DNA from: Apostichopus japonicus | Taxonomy: Eukaryota > Echinodermata > Holothuroidea > Aspidochirotida > Stichopodidae | Direction: 5' to 3' | Length of the DNA: 64,000 nucleotides | NCBI RefSeq assembly: GCF_037975245.1 | Contig: NC_092578.1 | Span: 18,334,821 to 18,398,820, forward strand | Shown here: one piece after another, positions 47,877 through 61,825 of the stretch | Layout: each line of letters starts with the position of its first letter | Numbering within the stretch: the stretch's first letter is position 1 | Notes under the pieces: model-generated | What the model was told of the DNA's origin: nothing | The model's input: the letters and a program-made list of their open reading frames with translations, nothing else | The model's database searches: none | Made by a program: the position numbers and the translations under genes

Positions 47877-47882
47877 CCTGCC

Positions 47883-48310
47883 CACCTCTTTGGCTGCAAA
47901 CATTGTGAATTTCCACAATTCCCTAAATCTTAGCCTATAATCACAAATCATCATCATCATCACCGTTATAAATATAGAGCACCATCACATGACCCGAATA
48001 CCTCTATATAATTAAATTCATGTTCTACTAATGCGTTCACGTTAGTGGTATATCATCAAACAACCTTTTAGATTAACAAGATCATCAATCACATTTTAAC
48101 ACCATGTTCGAGTAGACGTTAGTTTATCTCATTCATGTTAGAATCGCTTGACATTCAATCAACATGATCATTGAACATCACAATGTTATGCTTACTAACA
48201 TTGCCCGTTAATCGGAGATCATTGATTTATATTCTTTGCGCTATGTTCATGATAGGTACTGCATACGGCAGTATATCAACATTAGACCATGGGTATATAA
48301 CCGGAAGACT
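47883..48310. other. Plain sequence, no gene seen
   Basis: A short (ATC)n lies near 47947-47962. Confidence 0.4.
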
Positions 48311-48343
48311 ATATGTATGTATGTATATATATAAATTTATATA

Positions 48344-48427
<84 letters not shown>

Positions 48428-48440
48428 TACATATACACAT
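48311..48440. repeat. (TA)n with TATG/TTTA interruptions
   Basis: Begins with GTAT units and continues as TA. Confidence 0.96.
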
Positions 48441-51400
48441 CATAATAATTAATAATATATTATTATTTGTCAGATTCAGCATTGTTGAATAAGCAAACCA
48501 AAAAAACCTCAATAAGATAAATGAACAATGGTAACATCAATTTGCATGCATATCTCATGATATTTACACTATCGGTGAACATTGTTTTACTCTGACTTTG
48601 GACAGCTAGTTTGGTAAATATGTACGTTTGGACATAATTTCCGGTTAATGAAAGGCCGGGCACTATTATCTACACTACCGTGTACTGTGCCCGCGCCGCC
48701 CCTCCCCCCCTCCCCCAGAACGTTCCTCTGGTACATGTACCGTAGTAATGGCCGACCGTTCAGCGATCACTAGCAAAATCTGTGTCCGGGTCGCGATCAG
48801 ATTAACAGCCTCCGGTTCCCTAAGTCATGCTTATCTAAACTTGACACACGGATAAGATGTGCCCCCCCCCTCCCCGCGCTACATTTCCATCGACCACAAC
48901 ATTTGCACAGATACATGTATAAGAGCTACTGAATTTTGTTTGTTCCAAACATATTCGTTGTGTCTATAAATTCAAGCTCAAGGAAAATATGACTTTCAAA
49001 CATATGTAACGCAATCCATGTGTCCTTGTGTTTATTTGGTTATTTGTTGTGTTGTTTTGCTCAATCGAAACTTGCTATAAGTGTGTGGTCTAAGACAACA
49101 GAAGAAGAGAAACGTGTAATAAACATATTTAGGAAATGACAGCCTTACGCAGGCTATACTCTAAACCATATATATTTGATTAAAGGTCGGCAGAAAGAAA
49201 GTAATAAATTTAATTCTAACCAAACAACTTGACAAATGAGATTAAACAGGTTCACCTCTTTGGACGGCTAACGGTTGGATGTTCAATGATATACGTTGGA
49301 AACTCAAATTTATTCATTCGTTTCCAAAAATAGTTATCACTTCATAGTTAGCTTGATATGCCAATCAGTTTTTCCTGTATGATGTTTAAGAATTGTAAGA
49401 AATAAACGAAAGTAAAAATTGATTACCGCAGTGTCAAGAAAATAAATATGAAATATGTTATGACTATAATATACAATATGCAACCTTTCCCCAACGGTGG
49501 CAGATGGTATTACGCAGATTTTCAAGTAACAGTATATTTTTATCATGCTGGACAGTTTACGCTTAACATTCTCCGCGAGCTTTAAATTGCGAAAGAGTCT
49601 ACATGTCTTACAAACATTACAATGGATGTAGAAAACTAGAACGCCTTTTCTAAATAGAAAGAACAAGAAAAACAAGCTTCCGAAGAGGAAGACGTCTAGG
49701 CCTATATACACTTATTTTTAGCTCGATATTCAGTCTCGCACATGCGTAATAGGTCACGAGGATTGGTCAAAAAGAATTCCACAGAGACAAAGTCCACAGG
49801 CTTTTCCTATATAGGGATAAGGTGCCAGCCTGGCATACCTTGATCCGTTACCTAGTTCATATTCTCTTCAAGTTGATCAATATCTTATAATATCTCATGA
49901 ATATGTTAATTTAATTATTTTGTGTTGTTCATAATAAACATCTCTATCAATTTGAGTAAACCTTATGTTTGTCTTTAATACTTCTCTTGAAGTGATCACC
50001 TATAATTACAAATATCTATCTCCATCTTCTTAATTGAATATGCCTGGGATAAAGAGCGTTAAGGCATTCTTACAAGTTTGTTACATTCCACCAATATCGT
50101 CGGAATACTGGAACAGCTTCAGTTATCTGAATTTAACGTTCACCACTTTTCTCATCTTGGCTAAAGAAAGGGTAAGAGAAAAGTTCGTGTGGGGAAAAAA
50201 AAGAAGAAGTAACTTGCTTATTTACTTCTTACGTTATAAATTTGAAGTTAGTTACACCTTGGAAGTTATAAATCACCGCCTACTATTTAGACGTTTACCA
50301 GATGCGCCTCATTAGCAAGATTATTTTAGGGGGCAAATTTAAGCCTTGAAATAGGTTGTACACTATGCAGTACACAATTTATCCCCGCCGTAGACCAAAA
50401 CGATCAAGAATGTTGTTTAAAAATGCTGGGGCTTCGTTAGGGTGCAAGGCAGTTTTATGGCATCAGATATATTACACAGAGTAAGGTTAAACCCCATACG
50501 CATATACAAACACCGGGTGTACCGGTTTAGCGAAGGATATATACAGTAGCAGTTTGTCATAACAATAATAAACTCAGAAATTTCTGGAGCCTCATTTCAC
50601 CCAATTAGCTCCATTTCTTTGTAGGTGTTGACCAGACAAAGAGTAGAAATGGAAATTTTAAGTACTTCACTGTCTTTGAAAGATCAAGTAGTTATCTGCA
50701 GTTCTAAAGATGTGGCCACTATAAAAAAAAAAAAAGTTTTGATGAGAATTTTTTTTTTTTTTTTGCTCTCTGAAAGTATTTGCTGATTTCGCTCCTGATT
50801 AAAAGGCAATTCATTATCTAAAGACGAACATGGTATCTATAAAGAGTATGTTTATAGTAAAAGTAGGTAAAAAGCGCTCGATTAGGTAGGTGGTGAACAA
50901 CTTTTATCTTATGTTGACAGTCCAGATGGCATGAGATTGTAACTTCACATTATACGTGACGGAGAGGTTTGGGTGAATTTCATCCCTGGAAATTATCAAG
51001 TAAAGCCTGTCAAGTAGTTTATATGGACAAGATTTTCATCCTCCTGATGCCTCTCTCGCCCAAAGAATAAAATCTGAAATTCCACTTTGCTCTGTAACGT
51101 GTAGTAAAGAAAATATTATCCAGTATCTTTGATAATGATGGCGGCGTTACAATATCTTTATACAACGTGTTCACTGATGTGAAAAGAATATTGATATATT
51201 TGTGTTTACGAACTTCGTTAATTAGTTAGTGAGTGTTTGGCTTTTAAAGAATACATTCTCTAAATCAAAAGAAGCAGCTTGTTTGAAGCACCAGACTAAT
51301 AACAACGTTTGATTTATAGAATAATAAATTCGACTATAAAACACTTATTCGCCATTCTGGGACTTGAGTACGTGCCTTACGATATACGTTCCCGTGTCTT

Positions 51401-51636
51401 CAACTTGTTTAATTAACTGTTTGCAATACATCCCATCACGTGCGTTCAAGGTAAATCATGTAGGTGGTGTTACATCGTACTTTAACTAACACCCTAAGAG
51501 GAAAACAAAGGGGGCGGGCGGGGGAGGGGGATTTATTGGTATGTAAAAGAACGCATCCATTGCTCTTGCAAGATGATTGGATCATTGTATGTTGCTGTTG
51601 TATTATGCAGTCCGCTTAATGAATATGTTAATAGCG
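48441..51636. other. Plain sequence, no gene seen
   Basis: C-runs near 48700-48715 and 48862-48872; A-run and T-run near 50724-50765. The 124-codon minus-strand frame at 49337-49711 is hydrophobic and unrecognised. Confidence 0.4.
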
Positions 51637-51644
51637 CAAACTAC

Positions 51645-52730
51645 CAGTGGCGGCGGAACCGGGGGGGGGGCTTGGGGGGGCTCAGCCCCCCCAATGAAAA
51701 GGTTGAGGGGGCAAATGCATGATAAGCCCCCCCAATATTTACCAAGGCTCCGAAACGTGCATCTACCCATTTTTCAATGCATACTTGTCGATCTGTCCGA
51801 TGCACACGTATACTACATAGGTGTAATAATTTTAGTAATTGCTGGGGACCCTCGGCCCGTCCCCTGGCTATTGACCACATTGTCACCCCAACCGAGTCCT
51901 CACGCCCCGTGAAAAGTGGAAGCAGTGAGTGTGAGTACCGGTAAGCGTAACACAACTTCGTCTTAGGCCAATGACTTGCCTCATTTCAGCCAGTTCTCCA
52001 ACATCCCCTTACTTAGTGGCGGAGCGTCCATATATACAGTCAGGGGGCGGATGCCCCCCCGCCCCCCCGAAGGACTCAAATGGACTGCTGGCGCCCTTTT
52101 CAGCTTTTCACTACTTGTTTACTTATTCGCGATTATTGACTATTTTATTGCGCTCTCATATACCTATTGACATTTGTCATATTCTGTTGGTGTAATTTTC
52201 CGACAAAATGGCGACGACACCTATTTATTCTCCGTTTCTCTGCAAATAAGCAAGGCCCGGAAAGGGTCATTTCCTGCAATCTAGGGAGTATCTTTACTCG
52301 AAAATTTTCTGTACGCTCCGCGCCAACCTTTGGTGGCGCTCCGCTTAGATAGTGTGGAAAGCGCCCCTACAGACCATTCTTGCACCCCCCCTGACCAAAA
52401 CCCCCTAGCTCCGCCACTGCCCTTACTACACTCAAAAACGTCTTTGCGGGTACACTACGAGTTATAGCTACTCTCTTAAACACCATCGAATATACAAATT
52501 ACAATGTTTTCACAGACTTTTACGGAATCTGAGAAATTGCAGGCTTGAGACCCATATTTTAGGGCTAGGTATTCGCAGCATAAAACACTCGGGAAGTGCC
52601 GTTTCCGGCCATCTGGGGGTTTGAAAAAAAAAAAAATTCTTGTACGCTCCGCGCCAACCGATGGTGGCGCTCCGCTTAGATAGTATCGACACATTAGCCC
52701 CCCAATAATTTTTCCGTTCCGCCGCGCCTG
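51645..52730. mobile_element. 1,086-bp hAT-like transposon carrying a nested insertion
   Basis: Left end CAGTGGCGGCGGAACCGG; right end is the complement of CAGGCGCGGCGGAACGG. A perfect 8-bp duplication, CAAACTAC, flanks it (51637-51644 and 52731-52738). Without the nested 52014-52419 element and its duplicated 8 bp, it is about 672 bp. The right part (GGAAGTGCCGTTTCCGGCCA; TTCTTGTACGCTCCGCGCC; GGTGGCGCTCCGCTTAGATA) matches 41180-41265. Long G- and C-runs lie near its left end. Open frames here are short and unrecognised. Confidence 0.92.
52014..52419. mobile_element. 406-bp hAT-like MITE nested in the previous element
   Basis: Ends are TAGTGGCGGAGC and GCTCCGCCACTG, with a perfect 8-bp duplication, CCCTTACT (52006-52013 and 52420-52427). 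It contains its own copy of TGTACGCTCCGCGCCAACC and GGTGGCGCTCCGCTTAGATA, so it belongs to the same wider family as its host and inserted after it. Confidence 0.9.
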
Positions 52731-52759
52731 CAAACTACTGCTTAATATATGTATTATGC

Positions 52760-52805
<46 letters not shown>
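52760..52805. repeat. (TA)n microsatellite
   Basis: Nearly pure TA with one TTTA interruption. Confidence 0.96.
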
Positions 52806-53495
52806 CAGTATTACTAAGTCACGTTGTTAGCTGTTTACGAAAAAATGCGTTCCAAGCGGTGGGAAGAAAATTAGCGGCTATCTTTTAGCTTTATAAAGGA
52901 TTATTGTATCTAGCTAACTGCGTTCGTCTCACATTCAGTTCCCCGACTGCATGTAAAACGATTTAAAACTTTCGCTCTACTGACAAGCCACTCAAATCTC
53001 CCCCCCCCCCCCCACCTCCCCCTCTGTTTGCGGACGTCATTGATCTCCAAGTTATTGGACTCGTCGCATAAAGCACCTTCCATATCGGTCATACATATCC
53101 AAATACAGAAATGTATAGGTTAAGATATTTATTATAAGATGGAAAACAACATGTGAGAACGGTACGAGGTGCAAAGCATAACATAAGGCCACGCATCATC
53201 TGTTTAAAGGACAACATTAGCTGTTAAATGGTTCGACACATAACGTATATTGATATAACCATATACCGGTAGCCCATCGTAATAATAGAAAGGTTCATGT
53301 GATATTTTCGTTCTACGCACAGCGTGTAATTCAAATACATCTGTATAACGCTGAGAAGATGTTTATATAGAAACACTATGGACGCTATAAAAGAATGAAT
53401 GAGGTCATTTCCACTGGTACACTGCTTCAAACGATGAAACTATTTGTTGATACATTGTTTGACCGATTAAAATGTTGATGAACTTCACACAATAT

Positions 53496-53496
<1 letters not shown>
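52806..53496. other. Plain sequence, no gene seen
   Basis: C-run near 53000. No domain recognised. Confidence 0.4.
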
Positions 53497-53529
<33 letters not shown>

Positions 53530-53565
53530 GTGGTATTTGGATACATACATACATTTATACACACA

Positions 53566-53641
<76 letters not shown>

Positions 53642-53703
53642 GAAGATTTGACTTAATTCAATCGCAATCATGTTTTGCTATTAACGGAAGTAAGATTAGC
53701 ATC

Positions 53704-53782
<79 letters not shown>
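53497..53782. repeat. Three (TA)n tracts in 290 bp
   Basis: Tracts at 53497-53528, 53569-53638 and 53704-53782, separated by 40-65 bp of unique sequence. They can pair with each other. Confidence 0.95.
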
Positions 53783-53785
<3 letters not shown>

Positions 53786-55624
53786 AAATCATTTACTGCA
53801 AAACTCGTATATAAATAATAAAGTAATTAAGAAATTAGAAATTAACATGGGGCATTGCATCTGCATTCTATTTTTTAGAGAGTCATTAGCAATGGCATTT
53901 CATTTAAAAACATTAAAATGAAAAAAAACAAAAACACTTTAAACCCATTAGTTGCACTGAAAACAAAAGCAGCGTATATGCAATAATTATGTTTTTAAAT
54001 CTGTAATTTGAGCTGATATCAGAAATGATTTTGATAGCAAGAGTATTTTTTTTCAAAACAATATTTTAAGATTGAAATGAAATTAATCTGAACATTTATT
54101 ATCAGGCTCTCTATCTGAGTGGCAAAATGGGCCTTACAAATACTTCATAATTTTAAAGAGAAATTGGATGGCCACTTTATAAGTATTCGAGATTCCTATT
54201 GCAATGGTTAACTGACATTTTGTTTTAACCTTTGTGTTTCTGAAATGCTTGGCAGATGAAAACAAAACATCAGTCGTTGGTGGCATAAAATAAAGCGATA
54301 TTAAATAATCGAATTAAAATAAAGCGAAATTAATAACACAAAATAAATCAAATGAAACAGTTGAAGTTGATCATTAGAAGAATGCCTGTTCGCCCTATAA
54401 GGGTAAACAGGAGAAACCTTCCAATTGGATAATATTCTTTAATTGCTTAGTTAAAATAGTGACCGTGTGCGGCGGCTGGAGGAGGGGTGGGGGGGGGGGG
54501 TGAGAGGAATATCTCGTGTAGTGTATTATTATAAGTCATAGTGGAAATTTGATTCAGAGTAGTTTACAGCAACAGACTGTTTCAAATCAAGTGAATCATT
54601 TACCTAAGCTATATTTTACAACCAAAAATGCATTTTCTCTTATGGGAGACAACACAAGTGTGACATTTATTCTTGCAGACCAAATCTTCCCGTTTTCTGC
54701 ATTTGGAAAGAATGTTTTCAGAGCCTGGAGCTCTCTGATTTTCTTTTTCTGACATATCGTTATATTTGACAAATGTCGTGACTATGTTTACGTACTTGAA
54801 AGCTTTACGTACGAAAATCGAAGTCATTTTCATTCAAATGCACATAACATAAAAAATAACATCCTCACTTAATATGATGGCCGTTAATGGCTATTTATCG
54901 CCATAAAAGCTAAAATCCCTTTCTCAGAAATGACCTAATGGGTTATAAAAGAAAGTTTATGTCATATATCTTAGTTGAAAATACAGTGCACACGCATATT
55001 ATGTACGTACATGCTAACTAAATTTACACATAAATTGTTTGATATTCACTATAATCGTATGTACACATGAATTGTTCAACAATTCCTTCAAAAACTACAG
55101 AGATTCCCGCCCTTTTATGAAGTCGTCTGACTTGTTGCTATGGAAGATGACATAATTTGTACATCGAAACAGAAAGAAGAAAGCCCGCTATCAGCCACGC
55201 ATCCGCAGAGGCCATTTAGATTAAGTTCTATATCAAATTCCTTTATCCATAAAGTTAAAATATATTTTTGAATTTATTTTACATGTATAAGAAAGCATTA
55301 TCATACCACCAGTCACGTGTTTGTTATAGTGCAATGTTCTATACTGCCCTTCTCGCTACACAACGGTGCAGTGAGCTGACAATTAGTGCTATAAGTTATG
55401 GCAGTCATATTTTTCCACCCCTACTACTATTTACAACAAGCAAGATAGTATTGGGGTGGCTATAATCTATTGTGAAACAGGCAAGGTCCTAGCTAGATTA
55501 AGTGCTGATATAGTTGTGTCGATTTTTCTAAACAAATTTCACGAGTTATCATAAATTGACGTTGATACAAGAAAATAACGGTGTCAAATTTGTACACATG
55601 TACCTATACCGTATGCGAGTACAC
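53783..55624. other. Plain sequence, no gene seen
   Basis: G-run near 54490. Frames up to about 74 codons show no domain. Confidence 0.4.
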
Positions 55625-55759
55625 TTGTATATATGTATTCATGTATGCATTTTATATATGTATGTGTGTATGTATATGTATGTATTTATGAATATATATA
55701 CATATATGTGTGTATAGACGTATGTATATATGTATTTTATATATATATATATATATCTG

Positions 55760-55810
<51 letters not shown>

Positions 55811-55880
55811 ATATTTATCTATGATTACATGTATGCATGTATACATGTATGCATGTATATGTATGCATGTGATATGCAGG
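55625..55880. repeat. Compound (TA)n/(ATGT)n repeat
   Basis: Mixed TATG, TGTA and TA steps over about 250 bp with GCATGTATACATGTATGCATG palindromic steps near 55830-55860. Confidence 0.9.
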
Positions 55881-58074
55881 TATGCACGCAGATAACGCGA
55901 GACGTGTGATTGTAAACGCGAGTAGCGTTTTACTTGTAACCCCGCATGTTGCATTTAATCTGTCACACCTTGTTATTATCACACCCATCCCTTAAAGGAA
56001 AGACATGGGAATATGAAGACGTCACACCTTGTTTGCGGTAATTCCACTTAAATCGCATCGGGCATGACGAGGGGGTGGGGGGGGATGGGCGAAGGATCTG
56101 TAAATGGAGCAAAACAGTAGCCTTCATTAGAAATGACGGGTGCATATTTTACGTACTGGATTAAACATTAATAACTGGCAGATTACATTTTCAAAGCATC
56201 CGAACGATTTTATTCACATATTTTTCTCAGATAAGAATAAGACATTCTTGAATATAACATGGGTTGGTCAGAATAACACATAGTTACAGTCCCGCAATCT
56301 TAAAATAAAAGCATATCTTTACAGGTATTTCCGGTGGCAGACAAGTTTAATTGACTCTTATATGGAATAGAATAATATTCCACAGTTGGTTCAAAACCCC
56401 ATCTAAACGTTTTTGCCCTTAACCTCAAGATATGGTTGATTGAATGGAACCTTTTCTGACAGGCCAATCTGTCGATTCTTTCCTGAAGTCAAGCCGATAT
56501 ATATATACTATAGGTGGTCTGTATCGTCATAACGGAAAAGGTTCTTAAAAGCTTTTCTACTTTCCTATCATAATCTTCCTGTTTTATTTATTCTTCAAAC
56601 ATGATACATTAGGAATGTTTATTTAGCTGCCAAATGTACTCTGTTTGAAGAACTTTATCAAAATGCAACTGCTTTGTAGAATTACGTTGTTCCATCTTTG
56701 AATAAATGAGCTAAATATTATATGTGTAAAACAAACACATGTTTCCAGCTGCAATGTATTGATGACGTCATTCACTCCCCTGTTGCCAGATACATTAATT
56801 CACAAATATTACCACCAAATTAGACATACAAAAAACTGATATCTTCGCCGTACAAAATGCTATGCGGATGTGGTTTTTTACCAATAGACGTAGACAATTT
56901 TCGACATTGTTATTAAGTCATTGTACACGAATATCCCTTTAAGTTAAAGTCACGGTTGCTTGAACTTGAAACCTCGTGCGAGAGACGAGATTGGCATATA
57001 TGGTAGGACGAAATTATTCAAATATTCATGGAATAGATTTACACCGAATCCCTTTCTATATCAATTGCGTACTGGGCAATTAGAAGCTTTATTTCAGTTC
57101 ATTCGCACCACATAGTTTTGGTGTCAGAAGACTGGCATATGAAGTGACCTGTATTTCTAGACGACTTTTTTTTTTATACTTTTCACCTCTTGTCCCGTCC
57201 GACCGACTGTTTACGCCTCTGTTTGAATATATCTACACGTCGAGTCGTTATAGGTATTGTATACATTTGCATTATAGCACTGAGCATATACACGATGCCT
57301 ATACTTGTGTATAGTATATGTTAAGGACGAAGTAGGATGATTTTATTTTGAAATGTTAACCAAAACAGGAGGAGAGAGATAGAAAACGGATATCATTGAA
57401 TAATGTTATTGTATCTGTTCAGTTTGTCATGTTACAGTGAACACTTAATGATGACTTTAAAACGCACAGAACTGATGTTGATATGGTGTAGAACGGTTTG
57501 AAACACTGTTGTTATAGTCTTAGCTGTATTTCTAAAACACTTTTGGTTTGTTTTTAAAGAAATGACCAATTTAAACATCTAAGGGTCATCAAAGAAAGTG
57601 ACTGGACTACTAAGTCTAACAAACAAACCATTATAGATATGTTAACATAATTATACCTTTTAAGATTTACTCCAGTGAAGACACATCTATTGGTAGACTT
57701 ATCACAATTTACAAAATAATTGAATAATATAAAATATTTAGAACCTTTCATCCACCGAGAAACCGACGACACCATGAATTTAAAAATCTGAAATTCTGCC
57801 TATAAAGCCTTCCTTTAAAACTCTGTGAAATGCCATTCATGCTCCTCTATAACTCGACTCCTCGATTAACATGGATTCCGGCATACTTGATCTTCTAAAT
57901 CATTAATTAAGCATCAATAAGTCATCTTGTTAAGAGTGATATATATATATATATAGAGTTTGCCTCATACACACTTTGCAAAGTATTATACAACGGTGTT
58001 AAAGTGAACTTAGTTTGAACCTTATAAAAGGTACTACCCTTTAATCGACTTGGGGCATGTCAAACCCATGGAAG
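55881..58074. other. Plain sequence, no gene seen
   Basis: G-run near 56072-56085, TGACGTCA at 56763, short (TA)n at 57939-57956. No domain recognised. Confidence 0.4.
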
Positions 58075-58290
58075 CAGTACTTTGTTGATCGTTATCAACT
58101 TTTCAGCAAGATCATCAGTATTTAGTTCCCTCTCGATGGGACTCATAATACTTCACTTGACGTAAGACCTTCGTGATCACATGGTTACTGTCTCACTGTA
58201 AGAGGAGGACTGGAGTTGAAATTGGATCAAGAAATTTAGGGTTTTCGTGGCCAAGTTTTATCCTGGGTGACCTTTCCGTAAGAGCGATAC
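58075..58290 (+). repeat. Interspersed repeat with GGATCAAG core, copy 3
   Basis: GGTTACTGTCTCACTGTAAG, then GTTGAAATTGGATCAAGAAA and TTTTCGTGGCCAAG align with 34065-34165 and, more weakly, with 1800-1880. A dyad, GTTGATCGTTATCAAC, lies just upstream at about 58084. Confidence 0.5.
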
Positions 58291-60417
58291 ATATCCATGG
58301 TAACAACTTGAAATCGAGTAACTCATCGGCCACTACAGTTTCTCAAATCGGTCGGTTCAGTCTCTGACCTTTTTATGGTGTCATTCCCTGTAATGCAGGG
58401 TTTTTCATAGATATCAATTAGACACATTTAGGATTGCGATGAATAATTAATATTTTGTTATATTAATTATAATTGATTCGGTCGGACGGGTGTAATGTTA
58501 ATCAGGTCATTAGAGTATACTTTTCACAACATGATGCATTTTTTATATGTTTGGCATCAGTATTGTTATAATGCGCGCAATCATACACGAGATCGGACAC
58601 GCTTTAAAGAGCTGCCCTGTCCATATCCGAATTTTCATTATTAAACAAAATTATCATGGATAACTGACAACAAAAATCCATGAGAATTCCTGATTTCCTT
58701 TTAATGATTTCATTTACGTTTATTGGTTCTCTTATTATCTTTAATATATGTTCCTTTCTTTTCGTCTTCTATATTCGCAAGCAGAAATATAGGATGATAT
58801 TGTGATATTGACAAGCAATAATCGATACAAACTTATACAACCACCGAAAGTAAAATGAGAAGTAACACATGCAATCAGTATACTGATATTAGAAAACATA
58901 TCTATAGCTGTTTATCAAATCGATGGATCAATAATTCTCATTACATCAACATTTTAAAGTAAAGTCGATATTTGTGACGTTTCTTATATTCTGTTTACAT
59001 ATCTACCCTTTGTCAAATCTGAATATGTAACGAGCGTCTATAGACACTATAAAGACATTCCGGGGCGGTCTAGTTGAAAGAAATTCCATTGCAAACAATT
59101 CGTGCCTGTGTTTTATCGAAGTGTTCATCTAGGTACGATGTTATATATATATAAAATTATAATAACAGCTTTTAGTCAAGTTTTTTGGGAGTTTAATTTA
59201 GGCAATGGATTAGCCAAACGCATGAGCAGAGTAACTGACGTCATCAACCTATACATCTGACTTTAAAAATGTGCCATACATTTATTGATCTTCTAGGGAC
59301 TAAGGGGGAATATAGTCTTTAATATCAGGCAAGAAACAGATGCTAAACTCAGCAGCCGGCAATTTTTCGTTTCATTGGACTGTGAAATATTTAAACATAT
59401 AATATTCTTATGACACATCGTATACCCTAAGAATGTATATAAACACAACGAAATCGATTTTGCAGACGTTATCAAATACATAACTGGAAATATGATTGGA
59501 TTGGTTGTCTTTAAAGCAAAAATAAATAAATATATGAAACATGAGTGGTCGGTAGGATTGAAAACAAACCACTAAAGGTACATCAAATTCGTTCAAAAAT
59601 GTACAAAATAAAATGTGAAAGACAATAAAACGATCTGATTTCGTATTTATGTTATGAGCAAACATTGTATATAGTTAATATAGTATAACGTTGCATAATT
59701 CGACGATTTGGAACATAAGACGACTTACCACCTTTAACTAAAATGATTAAACAAAACAAAGATAAACCCATTTTAGTGTGATATATATTTCTATACTGAG
59801 ATATGAAATTGATAGATATGCTTAAACAGCTACAAACATGCATGACCTTAAAACCAAGTTTTCAAAACAATGTTTAAGACAGTTGTGAATAATCTATTCG
59901 TGAAATGTTTCATGAGTTTTTCATAATTTGTATATACATTTTCACACATGTAAACATTTCATAAATAAATACCGTCTACACTGACTTGTGGCAAACTGTA
60001 ACAGTAAAACGACGGACTACTTCTCCACACGCGGACTGTAGTTTTACTGTGATAGTAAGCCACAAGCGATTTTCCCCCTTTTTGTTAGTTTACTATTGAG
60101 CTCAATTGTAACTTTAAAAAACTCAAGATTAAAAACAGATGTTAAGATTTAATAATATCAAGTTTCATAATAAGTCGAAATCTATAAAAAAAATAATAAT
60201 AATAATGAATAATAAAAAACCGTCAATTTATATAATTATGTAGTCATATAAACTCCCTCTGATAATAACAAGTCACGTTGATGCTGAACAGACCTAAAAG
60301 AACAATAAATACATGGCAGACATTTTGTTGTTCGTGCAGTTTGTGTAAAGTGAGAACCTCTGTATAGTTACAAGCAGGAAACTTCTAGAGACGTTCTTCA
60401 TTTCCTTCCCCTCAATG
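58291..60417. other. Plain sequence, no gene seen
   Basis: TGACGTCA at 59236. Minus-strand frames at 59293-59843 (62-85 codons) are unrecognised. Confidence 0.4.
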
Positions 60418-60505
60418 TTTTTATTTTATTTTATTTTATTTTCTCTTTCTTCTTCTTCTCTCTCTCCATCTCTCCACCTCCTCCTCCTCTCTCTCTTTCT
60501 CCTTT
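60418..60505. repeat. Polypyrimidine tract
   Basis: (TTTTA)n passes into CTTTCTTCTTCTTCTC, CTCCTCCTCCTC and CTCTCTC, with very few purines for about 85 bp. Confidence 0.9.
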
Positions 60506-61730
60506 GTTATTGAACAATTGACTCTCTTTTTGAAAAGGTCGCATTCTTTGCTACAACATTTTCTAAAAATTGAAACCTATCGGCCCCGAGAGTTTTGTAT
60601 CTTTGGTAAAATAAACTAAATCAGCCAATTTTGAAACGGTGAATGTGATCAACTTGCAATTCTTGAGGGTATTTTGCTCAAAATCTCTGGCAGATAAAAG
60701 GGGGAAAAAAAAGAGTAATAAAGTTTCAGCTAAAGGATATGATGGGGGGGATGACAAAAACCTTGTAATGGCGTCAAGTTAGTGGCATCCTCTAAATATT
60801 GACTTTTTTCCTTCCTTGGGGCTGATATTAAATGACTTAAACAAAAGGCATGGCGATGTCATAGCGGATTTTGATTAAGATGAACGGTCTCAATGTATAG
60901 AGATTAGACGACGGGGGGGGGGGGGCAGGGTGGGTAGGTTGTCTGAACCGTAACATACTGTAATCTGGTAAAATAGGTTTACATTGATCTGATCACATGT
61001 CGTGTTGTATAACAAAAAATAAAAACAATATCATTGGGTTTAACAGACCTAATACATCATCTCAAGGCCACACGTTAATACGTCTGAGACATTTTGTCAA
61101 GTTTAAAGTGTATTTTACCATAGTATACTGTACGGAAAATGAAAGAAAAACATAGCCTTTTTTTCCGGAGGGTAAGAAAAGAAGGTTTTGATATCTTGAA
61201 TCGTTAAGCCAACATTTTGTCAAGAAATAACACTGGATTCAGTTTTCCCGACTATTGTCAAACATTCAAAGAAGGATATAAGGACAGTTTGTTTAAAACC
61301 TAATGACATAAAGGAATAAACATTCTTTAATAGATTACATTTTAAGAAGACGCGGATATACTCTACTAGTCCATTTGCCAATTAAGTTGAGACCATTTAA
61401 GAACTAACATGGTTTGTAAATATTTAGTTTTAATGGGGTACAACGTCTAGGTGAAATCTACAAATCACATGTAACATGCCCCTTAATTTAAGGTTATTGT
61501 ATTTCGTAGATTATACCCCCGCAGACTTCCAATTTATCCGACGCGACTCGCTTTCATTATGTATAAACATTATGTATTATTTTGCCATTTTTGGTCCCTT
61601 CAAAGTTGTTGTTGTTTTTTAATAATGAGTTATAGTAATAAATCAATAGTCGATTAGGGCACAGTCCTCCAACTAAAATTTATCCCAGTAGGTTTTATCA
61701 TATCTTCAAGAAGCCGTGTGTTTCGTCTTC
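60506..61730. other. Plain sequence, no gene seen
   Basis: G-run near 60914-60925. Confidence 0.4.
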
Positions 61731-61750
61731 TTATATATATATATATATCT

Positions 61751-61798
<48 letters not shown>

Positions 61799-61825
61799 GT
61801 AGTGTGTATATGTGTGTGTATATTT
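61731..61825. repeat. (TA)n followed by (TG)-rich tail
   Basis: TA tract to about 61794, then GTGTAGTGTGTATATGTGTG. Confidence 0.93.

Noticed and set aside
49337-49711. 124-codon minus-strand frame with a few cysteines
   Set aside because: No recognisable domain, no cysteine spacing of a known finger, and no splice or promoter support.
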